In this document: positions 15,878-27,036 of the stretch, piece after piece | Layout: each line of letters starts with the position of its first letter | Position numbering within the stretch: position 1 is the first letter of the stretch | Source of the DNA: Streptomyces sp. NBC_01296 | Lineage (GTDB): Bacteria > Actinomycetota > Actinomycetes > Streptomycetales > Streptomycetaceae | Reading direction: 5' to 3' | Assembly (NCBI RefSeq): GCF_035984415.1 | Contig: NZ_CP130720.1 | Coordinates: 7,564,001 to 7,628,000 of the forward strand | DNA: 64,000 nt | Made by a program: the position numbers and the translations under genes | The notes under the pieces: model-generated | Databases searched by the model: none | What the model was told of the DNA's origin: nothing | Seen by the model: only the letters and a program-made list of their open reading frames with translations

Positions 15878-16443
15878 CCGACGCTGGAGCGGGGCGCGGG
15901 CGGCCCGCTGCTCGAACGGCTCCCGCGTGCGGTCCGGCTGACGCCGATGGGCCGCGCGATGCTCCCGCACGCCCGCGCCGCGCTCGCCGAAGCCGAACGG
16001 GCCCGTACCACCGCCCGCCGTGCCGTCGGCCCGGAACCCCGCGGGTGGGACCGTCCCGTAGGGGAGTTGGGGCAGGAGGAGCTCGTGCTGGCCGTCCCCG
16101 CCGACCATCCGGCCCCGGACCGGGTGCGCCTCGTGGGCCTGGCCGACCGCTCATGGGTGCACTACGCCCCCGGCAACGGCCTGGCCGAGGTGGTGGACCA
16201 GGCCTGCACGGCGGCCGGCTTCCGGCCGCGTGCCGCCGTACGGACCGAACAGGCCGCCGCCGCACCGCTGTTGGCCGCCACCGGGCTCGGCCCGGCCCTG
16301 GCCCCCGAGAGTATCGTGCCGCCCGGCTTCGCGAGCCGGGTGCTGCGCCCCGATCCGCCCGTGCGCCGGATGCCTACATGCGCCCGCACCCCGACCCGCC
16401 CACCACGGCATTCCTGGACACCCTCGCCGGGCACCCGGACTAG
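15878..16443 (+). pseudogene. Decayed LysR-family regulator
   Basis: The frame opens abruptly at TLERGAGGPLLERLPRAVRL, the end of a LysR helix-turn-helix, directly after the pentapeptide gene; the first 40 residues are missing. It continues through the linker helix (AMLPHARAALAEAERARTT), jumps to the middle of the effector domain (LVLAVPADHP) with about 50 residues absent, and near 16370 shifts to another frame, where PHPDPPTTAFLDTLAGHPD closes the protein. Truncation, internal deletion and frameshift make it non-functional. Confidence 0.7.
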
Positions 16444-16458
16444 CCGGTCCCCGGCAGG

Positions 16459-17799
16459 TCACGGCCGGGTCCGGCCCGCCGGTCCGCCGCGGACCTCCAG
16501 GGCCGTGCGCCAGGCCGGGGGTTCGGCCTGCGGCTGCGGGGGCGTGCGGCGGCCGCCCGTGGCGAAGAAGGCCGACAGCGGGAGCGTCGCCGCCCCGACC
16601 GTGACCGCGTCCGGGCCCAGGGAGCCCAGGTCGATGGTGACCCGCTCGGCGGGATGGCGCAGGGAGTACCGGGCGGCGTGCTCCCGTACGGCGGGCAGGA
16701 TGTGCGGGCCCAGCAGCAGGCCCGCCCAGCCGCCGATCAGGATGCGCTCCGGCCGGAACAGGTTGATGACGTCCGACAGGCCCGCGCCCAGGTACTCCGC
16801 GGTCTCCTCCAGAACCTCCACGGCCACCGGATCCGCCGCGACCGCCGCCGCCAGCAGGGCCGACAGGGCCTCCTCCTCGTCCAGTGAGTCCGGCGAGTCC
16901 GGAGAGTCCGGCGCGTCGCCGGTGCCCCCGCCCCGCTCCGCCCAGCGCGCCAGCAGGGACTCCGCCCCCGTGTACGCCTCGAGGCAGCCCAGCGCCCCGC
17001 ACCGGCAGCGCCGCCCCCGCACCGACACCGTGAGATGCCCCCACTCCAGCGGGGTGCCCTCCGTCGTGCCCCCGTCCGGCGAGCCGTCCGTGATCAGGCT
17101 GGCGCCGACGCCCGAGCCGAACAGGACGACGACGGCATCCCGGGCCCCGCGCCCCGCCCCGAACCACATCTCGGCCTGGCCGAGCGTGCGCGCACCGTTG
17201 TCGATGATGTACGGAACCTCGTCGGGCAGGGCCCCGGTGGCGCGCAGCAGCGCCTCCAGCGGTACCGCGTCCCAGCCGATGGTCTGCCCGTGCACGACCG
17301 CTCCGCCCGGCGCCTCGCGGTCCACGATGCCGGGGACGCCGACGCCCACGCCCAGCAGCCGCTCGGTCCCGATCCCGGCCTCGGCGAGCACGGCGGCGAT
17401 TCCGGTCCGGACGTGGTCCACGATCGGGCCGACGTCGTAGCAGCCACGGGGCAGCAACGGCAGTTCGGTGCGGGCCAGTTCGGTGAGGGCGAGGTCGAAC
17501 AGCTCGACACGGACCCGGGTTTCGCCGACGTCGACCCCGATCATGTGGGCACTGCCGGGGGCCACGCGCAGCAGGGTGCGGGGCCGGCCGCCGTCCGAGT
17601 CGACGATGCCGGCCTCCTCCAGGAGTCCGTCCGCGACGAGTTCGCCGACCACGTTGCTGACGGAACCGGAACTCAGCCCGGTGGCGGGCCCGAGTTCCTG
17701 CCGGCTCATCGGCCCGCCGAAGTACAGCCGCTGGAGCACGGCGCTGCGGTTGCCGCGCCGCAGGTCCCGCACCGTACGGCCGCCACGCCCTGTGGTCAT
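16459..17799 (-). CDS. ROK-family transcriptional regulator
   Basis: The 446-residue protein has an N-terminal MarR-like winged helix (PMSRQELGPATGLSSGSVSNVVGEL, about 30-54) and a ROK sugar-kinase-like domain (MIGVDVGETRVRVELF near 85; ROK signature GTTEGTPLEWGHLTV; zinc motif CRCGALGCLE). An acidic DSPDSPDSLDEEE insertion sits before the C-terminal lobe. It is divergent from the sugar ABC operon at 17995, which it very probably represses. Whether it retains kinase activity is not evident. Confidence 0.9.
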   Translation of the reverse strand: MTTGRGGRTVRDLRRGNRSAVLQRLYFGGPMSRQELGPATGLSSGSVSNVVGELVADGLLEEAGIVDSDGGRPRTLLRVAPGSAHMIGVDVGETRVRVELFDLALTELARTELPLLPRGCYDVGPIVDHVRTGIAAVLAEAGIGTERLLGVGVGVPGIVDREAPGGAVVHGQTIGWDAVPLEALLRATGALPDEVPYIIDNGARTLGQAEMWFGAGRGARDAVVVLFGSGVGASLITDGSPDGGTTEGTPLEWGHLTVSVRGRRCRCGALGCLEAYTGAESLLARWAERGGGTGDAPDSPDSPDSLDEEEALSALLAAAVAADPVAVEVLEETAEYLGAGLSDVINLFRPERILIGGWAGLLLGPHILPAVREHAARYSLRHPAERVTIDLGSLGPDAVTVGAATLPLSAFFATGGRRTPPQPQAEPPAWRTALEVRGGPAGRTRP

Positions 17800-17861
17800 C
17801 TGGCTCCTTCCGTCCTGCCGTTCGCCCTGTCGTCGCTCGCAACATACCCGTGCGGGACCCC

Positions 17862-17907
17862 TTGACGCGACCCTTTCGCGAGGCTTAACTCACGTCCTAA
17901 ATTAAGG
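17862..17907 (+). promoter_or_regulatory. Promoter and palindrome upstream of the sugar ABC operon
   Basis: TTGACG (17862-17867) and TTAACT (17885-17890) are spaced 17 bp and point toward the solute-binding-protein gene. Immediately downstream, CCTAAATTAAGG (17896-17907) is an imperfect palindrome centred on AATT, in the right place to be the ROK operator, since it would lie over the transcription start. Nothing else notable is seen in the 17800-17994 gap. Confidence 0.5.
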
Positions 17908-17994
17908 CCTTGATGCGTTGGGCGCCCTCGAAGCGCCCGAGCCGGGACCACCCGCCGGCCTTCCCCCGACCCTGCCGAAAGGGGCCGATCCGCC

Positions 17995-19314
17995 ATGCGC
18001 AGAACCCGAGCCGCCGCTGCCGCCGTGACCGCCTGCCTGCTCGCCGCCGCGGCCACCGCCTGCGGCGGCGGCACCGCGGACAACGGCGGCGGGACCAACA
18101 CCGCCCCCGAGGAGCTCACGTACTGGGCCTCCAACCAGGGCCCCGACCTCGCGGCGGACCAGGCGGCCCTCGGCCCGGAGCTGAAGAAGTTCGAGGAGCA
18201 GACCGGCATCAAGGTCAAGCTCGAGGTCGTCCCCTGGTCCGACTTGCTCAACCGGATCCTCGCCGCCACCGCCTCCGGCCAGGGCCCCGACGTCCTCAAC
18301 ATCGGCAACACCTGGTCCGCCTCCCTCCAGGCCACCGGGGCCCTGCTCCCGTGGGACGGCAAGAACTTCGATGCCATCGGCGGCAGGGACCGGTTCGTGG
18401 AGTCGGCCATCGGCTCGGCGGGCGCCGCCGGCCAGGACCCGGCCGCCGTCCCGCTCTACTCGATGTCGTACGCGCTCTACTACAACAGGAAGATGTTCCA
18501 GGAGGCGGGCATAGCGAAGCCCCCGGCCACCTGGGACGAGATGGTCACGATCGGCCGGAGCCTGTCCAAGGACGGCAAGTGGGCGCTCGGCGCCGAAGGG
18601 GGCAACCTCGCCAACAACATCCACCAGGTCTTCGTCCTCGCCAAGCAGCACGGCGCGGACTTCTTCGACGCGGCCGGCAAGCCCGCCTTCGACTCCCCGG
18701 CCGCCGTGGACGCCGTCATGCAGTACGTCGACCTGATGGCCAACGACAAGATCATCGCGCCGGGCAACGCCGAGTACGCCCAGAACCAGTCCCTCCAGGA
18801 CTTCGCCAACGGCAAGACCGCCATGGTCCTGTGGCAGAGCGCCGCCTCCTCCTTCAAGAGCCACGGCATGAAGGAGGGCGACTGGGGCGTGGCCCCGGTC
18901 CCGGTGCCCGCCGGCGGCGTGCCCGGCGCCGGCCGCAACACCAACTCCATGGTCGCCGGCATCAACCTGGCCGTCTTCAAGAACACCGACAACATCGACG
19001 GCTCCCTCAAGTTCGTGAAGTTCATGACCAGCGACGAGGAACAGAAGATCCTCAACAAGACCTACGGTTCCGTCCCGCCCGTCAAGGCGGCCCAGAACGA
19101 CCCCGCTTTCGCCACCGACGACCTCAGCGTGCTCCGCACCACCCTGGGCACCAGCGCCGCCCCGCTCCCGCAGGTCCCCCAGGAGTCCCAGTTCGAGACC
19201 GCCGTCGGCACCGCCGTCAAGGAGCTCTTCGCCGACGCCGCGGCGGGCCGCCCGGTCACCACCGAGTCGGTCAAGGCCAAACTGACCAAGGCGCAGCAGC
19301 AGATGGCGAGCTGA
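17995..19314 (+). CDS. Sugar ABC transporter substrate-binding lipoprotein
   Basis: A 439-residue family-1 solute-binding protein. The signal ends in LLAAAATAC (lipobox, cysteine about residue 23). The mature part has ELTYWASNQGPDLAADQ, FEEQTGIKVKLEVVPWSDLLNRI, GPDVLNIGNTWSASLQATGA and YNRKMFQEAGIAKPPATWDE, all typical of oligosaccharide binders. It is first in an operon with two permeases and a beta-glucosidase, so a beta-linked disaccharide or oligosaccharide is the likely ligand. No ATPase gene is present; Streptomyces usually shares the MsiK ATPase among such importers. Confidence 0.9.
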   Translation: MRRTRAAAAAVTACLLAAAATACGGGTADNGGGTNTAPEELTYWASNQGPDLAADQAALGPELKKFEEQTGIKVKLEVVPWSDLLNRILAATASGQGPDVLNIGNTWSASLQATGALLPWDGKNFDAIGGRDRFVESAIGSAGAAGQDPAAVPLYSMSYALYYNRKMFQEAGIAKPPATWDEMVTIGRSLSKDGKWALGAEGGNLANNIHQVFVLAKQHGADFFDAAGKPAFDSPAAVDAVMQYVDLMANDKIIAPGNAEYAQNQSLQDFANGKTAMVLWQSAASSFKSHGMKEGDWGVAPVPVPAGGVPGAGRNTNSMVAGINLAVFKNTDNIDGSLKFVKFMTSDEEQKILNKTYGSVPPVKAAQNDPAFATDDLSVLRTTLGTSAAPLPQVPQESQFETAVGTAVKELFADAAAGRPVTTESVKAKLTKAQQQMAS

Positions 19315-19324
19315 GTCCGGCCCG

Positions 19325-20254
19325 ATGAGCCCCAAGACCGCCCGCCTGCGCCGCAGCGCCCTGCCCTACCTCCTGCTCCTGCCCGCCCTGCTCCTGGAAC
19401 TGCTCATCCACCTCGTCCCCATGGTGATGGGCATCCTGATGAGCTTCCGGCAGCTGACCCAGTTCTTCATCCGCGACTGGTCCCGCGCCCCCTGGACGGG
19501 ACTGGCCAACTACGAACTCGCCGTCGACGTCAACCGGCCCGTCGGCGAGGCCCTCCTGCGCTCCTTCCTCACCACCTGCCTGTTCACCCTGCTCTCCGTA
19601 GGCCTGTGCTGGCTTCTGGGCACCGCGGCGGCCGTGTTGATGCAGGAGGGCTTCCGCGGCCGCGGCATCCTGCGCGCCCTGTTCCTGGTCCCGTACGCCC
19701 TGCCCGTGTACGCGGCCGTCATCACCTGGGCGTTCATGTTCCAGCGGGACAACGGCCTGGTGAACCACGTCCTCCACGACCAGCTCGGCCTCGGCGGCGG
19801 CGAGCACACCTTCTGGCTGCTGGGCGACAACAGCTTCTGGGCCCTGCTGACCGTCTCCGTCTGGAAGGGCTGGCCCTTCGCCTTCCTCATCGTGATGGCC
19901 GCCCTGCAGAACGTCCCCGCGGAGCTGTACGAGGCCGCCGCGCTGGACGGCGCCGGCGTCTGGCAGCAGATCCGCCAGATCACCCTGCCCTCGGTCGGCG
20001 CGGTCAACCAGGCACTGATCCTGGTGCTGTTCCTGTGGACCTTCAACGACTTCAACACACCGTTCGTACTGTTCGGCAGATCCGCCCCCGAGGCCGCCGA
20101 CCTGATCTCCCTCCACATCTACCAATCCAGCTTCGTCACCTGGAACTTCGGCACCGGATCGGCGATGTCCGTCCTGCTGCTGCTCTTCCTGCTGCTCGTC
20201 ACCGCCGGCTACCTGCTCGCCACGACACGCGGACGGAGGAACGAGCGTGCCTGA
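19325..20254 (+). CDS. Sugar ABC transporter permease (MalF-type)
   Basis: 309 residues, six membrane segments, with the EAA loop EAAALDGAGVWQQIRQITLPS (about 200-220) that contacts the ATPase. It begins 11 bp after the binding-protein gene and overlaps the second permease by 8 bp. The long periplasmic loop between the first two helices is usual for MalF-type subunits. Confidence 0.9.
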   Translation: MSPKTARLRRSALPYLLLLPALLLELLIHLVPMVMGILMSFRQLTQFFIRDWSRAPWTGLANYELAVDVNRPVGEALLRSFLTTCLFTLLSVGLCWLLGTAAAVLMQEGFRGRGILRALFLVPYALPVYAAVITWAFMFQRDNGLVNHVLHDQLGLGGGEHTFWLLGDNSFWALLTVSVWKGWPFAFLIVMAALQNVPAELYEAAALDGAGVWQQIRQITLPSVGAVNQALILVLFLWTFNDFNTPFVLFGRSAPEAADLISLHIYQSSFVTWNFGTGSAMSVLLLLFLLLVTAGYLLATTRGRRNERA

Positions 20255-21113
20255 CCGCCGCCGATCGTCGCCCCTGGCCCCGCCCGCCTCCTTCCGGGCG
20301 GTCCGCGCCGTCTTCCTCACCCTCCTCACCGGCTTCGTCCTGCTGCCCGTCTACGTGATGGTCACCAGCTCGCTCAAACCGCTCCAGGACGTCGCGGGCC
20401 GCTTCCGCTGGATCCCCAGCGGGCTCACCGTCCGCCCCTACATCGACATCTGGCACACCGTCCCGCTCGCCCGGTACTTCGTGAACTCCCTGATCGTGGC
20501 GGGCGCGGCCACCGCCGCCTCCGTCGTCATCGCCGCCTTCGCGGCCTACGCGGTCAGCCGCCACCGCTTCCGCGGCAAGCGGCTGTTCACCGTCACCGTG
20601 CTCTCCACCCAGATGTTCCCCGGGATCCTCTTCCTCCTCCCGCTGTTCCTGATCTTCGTGAACATCGGCAACGCCACCGGAATCGCCCTCTACGGCTCCC
20701 GCGGCGCGCTGATCCTCACCTACCTGACCTTCTCCCTCCCCTTCTCCATCTGGATGCTCATCGGCTACTTCGACTCGGTGCCCCGCGACCTCGACGAGGC
20801 GGCCACCGTCGACGGCTGCGGCCCCCTCGGCGCGCTCCTGCGGGTCGTGGTCCCGGCCGCCGTCCCCGGCATCGTCGCCGTCGCCGTGTACGCCTTCATG
20901 ACCGCCTGGGGCGAGGTGCTCTTCGCCTCCGTCATGACGAACGACACCACCCGCACCCTCGCCGTCGGCCTGCAGGGCTACTCCACGCAGAACGACGTCT
21001 ACTGGAACCAGATCATGGCCGCCTCGCTCGTCGTCAGCATCCCCGTCGTCGCCGGATTCCTGCTGCTGCAGCGGTACTTGGTGGCCGGCCTCACGGCGGG
21101 AGCCGTCAAATGA
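20247..21113 (+). CDS. Sugar ABC transporter permease (MalG-type)
   Basis: 288 residues starting at GTG 20247 within the end of the previous gene. Six membrane segments and the EAA loop DEAATVDGCGPLGALLRVVVP identify a MalG-type inner-membrane subunit. Its last 18 bases including the stop are nearly duplicated just downstream (21121-21139), where the duplicated copy supplies the ribosome-binding site of the glucosidase gene. Confidence 0.9.
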   Translation: MPDRRRSSPLAPPASFRAVRAVFLTLLTGFVLLPVYVMVTSSLKPLQDVAGRFRWIPSGLTVRPYIDIWHTVPLARYFVNSLIVAGAATAASVVIAAFAAYAVSRHRFRGKRLFTVTVLSTQMFPGILFLLPLFLIFVNIGNATGIALYGSRGALILTYLTFSLPFSIWMLIGYFDSVPRDLDEAATVDGCGPLGALLRVVVPAAVPGIVAVAVYAFMTAWGEVLFASVMTNDTTRTLAVGLQGYSTQNDVYWNQIMAASLVVSIPVVAGFLLLQRYLVAGLTAGAVK

Positions 21114-21135
21114 ATCCTTCGGCAGGAGCCGTCAA

Positions 21136-21139
<4 letters not shown>
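21096..21139 (+). repeat. Short tandem duplication spanning the permease end and glucosidase start
   Basis: GGCGGGAGCCGTCAAATGA (21095-21113) recurs as GGCAGGAGCCGTCAAGTGA (21121-21139) after 7 bp, with two differences. The first copy ends the permease gene; the second copy carries the AGGAG ribosome-binding site and GTG start of the glucosidase. A local duplication probably created the second gene's initiation region. Confidence 0.7.
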
Positions 21140-22533
<1,394 letters not shown>

Positions 22534-22554
22534 GACCGCAGGCACCGCGCCGCG

Positions 22555-22587
22555 CCGGGCCCGCCCCGCTTCTCGGGGCGGGCCCGG
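22555..22587. terminator. Strong rho-independent-type terminator
   Basis: CCGGGCCCGCCCCG (22555-22568) pairs perfectly over 14 bp with its inverted copy at 22574-22587, loop CTTCT, followed by TCTTTCGT. It lies 22 bp after the beta-glucosidase stop and closes the sugar operon. Confidence 0.9.
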
Positions 22588-22669
22588 TCTTTCGTGATGG
22601 GATGGGGAAGGAGTGCTTCCACCAGCTTCCACCAGCTCACGGCTCACGGCTCACGGAGAGGTCGGGTAG

Positions 22670-23602
22670 ATGTCCGAGGACACCATGCGGGCGATGGCGT
22701 ACGAGACGTACGGCGGGACGGAGGTGCTCACCGAGACCCGGCTGCCCATGCCCAAGCTGGCCCCCGGCGAGCTCCTCGTCCGGGTCAAGTGCGCCTCGGT
22801 CAACCCCGTCGACTGGAAGATCATGGCGGGCGGGCTCGACCCCCTGATGGACGTCGTGTACCCGGTCGTCCCCGGCTGGGACGTCGCCGGCACGGTCGAG
22901 CGGGTCGGCATCGACACACCCGAGTTCGCGGTCGGCGACGAGGTCATGGCGTACGCCCGCAAGGACTACGTGCACGGCGGGACCTTCGCCGAGTACGTCA
23001 GCGTGCCCGTACGGGCCGCGGCCGCCAAGCCCGCCTCGCTCAGCTGGCAGGAGGCGGCCGGGCTGCCGCTGGCCGGGCTCACCGCGTACCAGCTGCTCAC
23101 GCGGCTCGCCACCGGCAAGGACGACATCGTCCTCATCCACGGGGCCGCGGGCGGCGTCGGCTCCTTCGGCGTGCAGATCGCCCGCGCGCTCGGCGCCCGG
23201 GTCATCGGCACCGCCTCGCCGCGCAACCACGACCGGCTGCGCGGCCTCGGCTGCGAGCCCGTCGAGTACGGGGACGGCCTGGTCGACCGGGTGCGCGCGC
23301 TCGCCCCCGACGGGATCACCGTCGCCGCGGACTTCGTCGGCGGCGTCCTCGACGTCACGCAGGCGGTCCTGGCGAACGGCGGCCGGCACGCCTCCATCGC
23401 CGACCACACCGTGCTCGGCGCGGGCGGCCAGTGGATGTGGGTCCGGCCCGACGCCGAGGGCTTGGCCGAACTGGGCCGGCTCGCCGACGGCGGACAGCTC
23501 ACCGTCCCCGTCGCCAAGACCTTCCCGCTCTCGGAGCTGGCGGCGGCCTTCGAGTTCAGCCAGACGGGGCGCGCCGCCGGAAAGATCATCCTGGAGGTGT
23601 GA
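22670..23602 (+). CDS. NADP-dependent oxidoreductase, quinone-reductase-like MDR
   Basis: 310 residues of the zinc-independent medium-chain reductase type: GroES-like N-terminus (LLVRVKCASVNPVDWKIMAG), then the nucleotide-binding HGAAGGVGSFGVQIARALGA (about 160-180). No zinc-binding cysteines are seen. Likely reduces quinones or enones with NADPH. Just upstream, small tandem repeats (CTTCCACCAG twice, CTCACGG three times, about 22615-22654) occupy the leader. Confidence 0.85.
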   Translation: MSEDTMRAMAYETYGGTEVLTETRLPMPKLAPGELLVRVKCASVNPVDWKIMAGGLDPLMDVVYPVVPGWDVAGTVERVGIDTPEFAVGDEVMAYARKDYVHGGTFAEYVSVPVRAAAAKPASLSWQEAAGLPLAGLTAYQLLTRLATGKDDIVLIHGAAGGVGSFGVQIARALGARVIGTASPRNHDRLRGLGCEPVEYGDGLVDRVRALAPDGITVAADFVGGVLDVTQAVLANGGRHASIADHTVLGAGGQWMWVRPDAEGLAELGRLADGGQLTVPVAKTFPLSELAAAFEFSQTGRAAGKIILEV

Positions 23603-23608
23603 CGCCCG

Positions 23609-24469
23609 TCAATGCGCCGCGAAGGTAGGCATGTTGTGGAGATCCGCCATCGTGTGCACGGCCGGGGGCAGCCAGTCCCCGGCCGGCTTCGCGGCCTCGC
23701 CGCCCAGGTGGTCCAGGATCTGCGCCGGGGTCGGCCGGGCCGTCGGCCGGGACGAGAGACAGGCCGTCACGACGGCCGACACGTCCGAGGGCAGCACCCG
23801 CAGGGCCGACTCCAGCCGCACTCCCGCAGGGAAGGGCGCGGCCCCGCACGCATGGGCCGGCACCATCCCGAACGCGTACGCGTCGACGGCCGGTGTGAGC
23901 GGAGCCCCCGTCAGCTGCTCCGGCGCGAGGAAGCCCCGGGTGCCGACCAGGAGGTCCGCCCGGGTCAGGGCGGTGGCATCCACCGCTCGGGCGATCCCGA
24001 AGTCGATCACCCGTGCACCCGACTCCGCGATGATGATGTTGCCGGGCTTCAGATCGCGGTGGACGATCCCGCAGGCGTGGATCCCCTCCAGCGCCTCGGC
24101 CACCCTCAGCGCCAGGGTGCGCAGCGTCGGGGCGGGCAGTGGTCCGTGCTTCTGCGGGACGGTGTGCAGGGACGGGCCAGGAATGTACTCCGTCACCAGC
24201 CACGGCCGTTCCTCTTCGGGAGACGCGTCCACCACCTGCGCGGTGTGGAAGCCGCCCACCCGGCGCATCGAGTCGATCTCCCGGGCGAACCGCTTCCGGA
24301 ACCCCGGGTCCGCCGCCAGGTCGGCGCGCACCACCTTCACCGCAACCCGCCGCCGACCGGGCGAGAGCCCCAGGTAGACCGTCCCCATCCCGCCCTCGCC
24401 GAGCCGCGCGGTGAGCAGGTGCCGGCCGACCTCCCGGGGGTCGTCCGACAGTAGCGGATCGTGCTTCAC
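23609..24469 (-). CDS. Cytosolic Ser/Thr protein kinase (PknB-like)
   Basis: 286 residues comprising a kinase domain and a short tail. Glycine loop LGEGGMGTVY, VAVK Lys45, alpha-C Glu64, HRDLKPGN (Asp139), DFG Asp156 and APEQ are all present, so it should be active. There is no membrane helix, PASTA or sensor domain, and the usual DVFALGAVL segment reads VDAYAFGMVPA. It is convergent with the oxidoreductase gene (6 bp apart), and its substrates are not indicated by context. Confidence 0.9.
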   Translation of the reverse strand: MKHDPLLSDDPREVGRHLLTARLGEGGMGTVYLGLSPGRRRVAVKVVRADLAADPGFRKRFAREIDSMRRVGGFHTAQVVDASPEEERPWLVTEYIPGPSLHTVPQKHGPLPAPTLRTLALRVAEALEGIHACGIVHRDLKPGNIIIAESGARVIDFGIARAVDATALTRADLLVGTRGFLAPEQLTGAPLTPAVDAYAFGMVPAHACGAAPFPAGVRLESALRVLPSDVSAVVTACLSSRPTARPTPAQILDHLGGEAAKPAGDWLPPAVHTMADLHNMPTFAAH

Positions 24470-24553
24470 CGGCCGTACGAATGCCCCGCCGGGCGCCGTG
24501 GCCCGCGAGCCGGAACTGTGGATCCGCGCGGCGATGAACGCAACGGTGGTGGA

Positions 24554-26710
<2,157 letters not shown>

Positions 26711-27036
26711 GGGGGGCTCTCCTGACGTCGTGGATCCGGGGCGATCGAAGCGTGAGTGAACTGCCCGCCACGAGGGCCGTCAAGGGTTTCCGCGTTCATG
26801 AAGTGAAGGCCTGAGGGGGTGTCAATGGCCGGTGGGGCCTGTGAACTCGGAGTTTCTTCAATCCTTGTGAAAAGTGTTGACGAAAAAAGGCGTCAGGACT
26901 CTACTGAGATTTCAGGCCGCTCTGTGCCGCCCCGCCCGCTGGGCGGGACAGAGTTCGGCCGTCTTCGGAGCATGGCCCAGCCCGGAGGGCGAGTGCCGTC
27001 GTGCGTTCGTTGCTTGTCGACAGGGAGGCGGAGGCG
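26711..27036. other. Intergenic stretch, AT-rich, no gene seen
   Basis: This 326-bp gap separates the start of the discoidin protein gene (26710) from the end of the RNA-repair operon (27037). Positions 26845-26925 are unusually AT-rich for this DNA (runs such as GAAAAGTG and CGAAAAAAGGCG) and probably hold the promoter of the secreted-protein gene. The reading frames here have no family resemblance. Confidence 0.5.
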
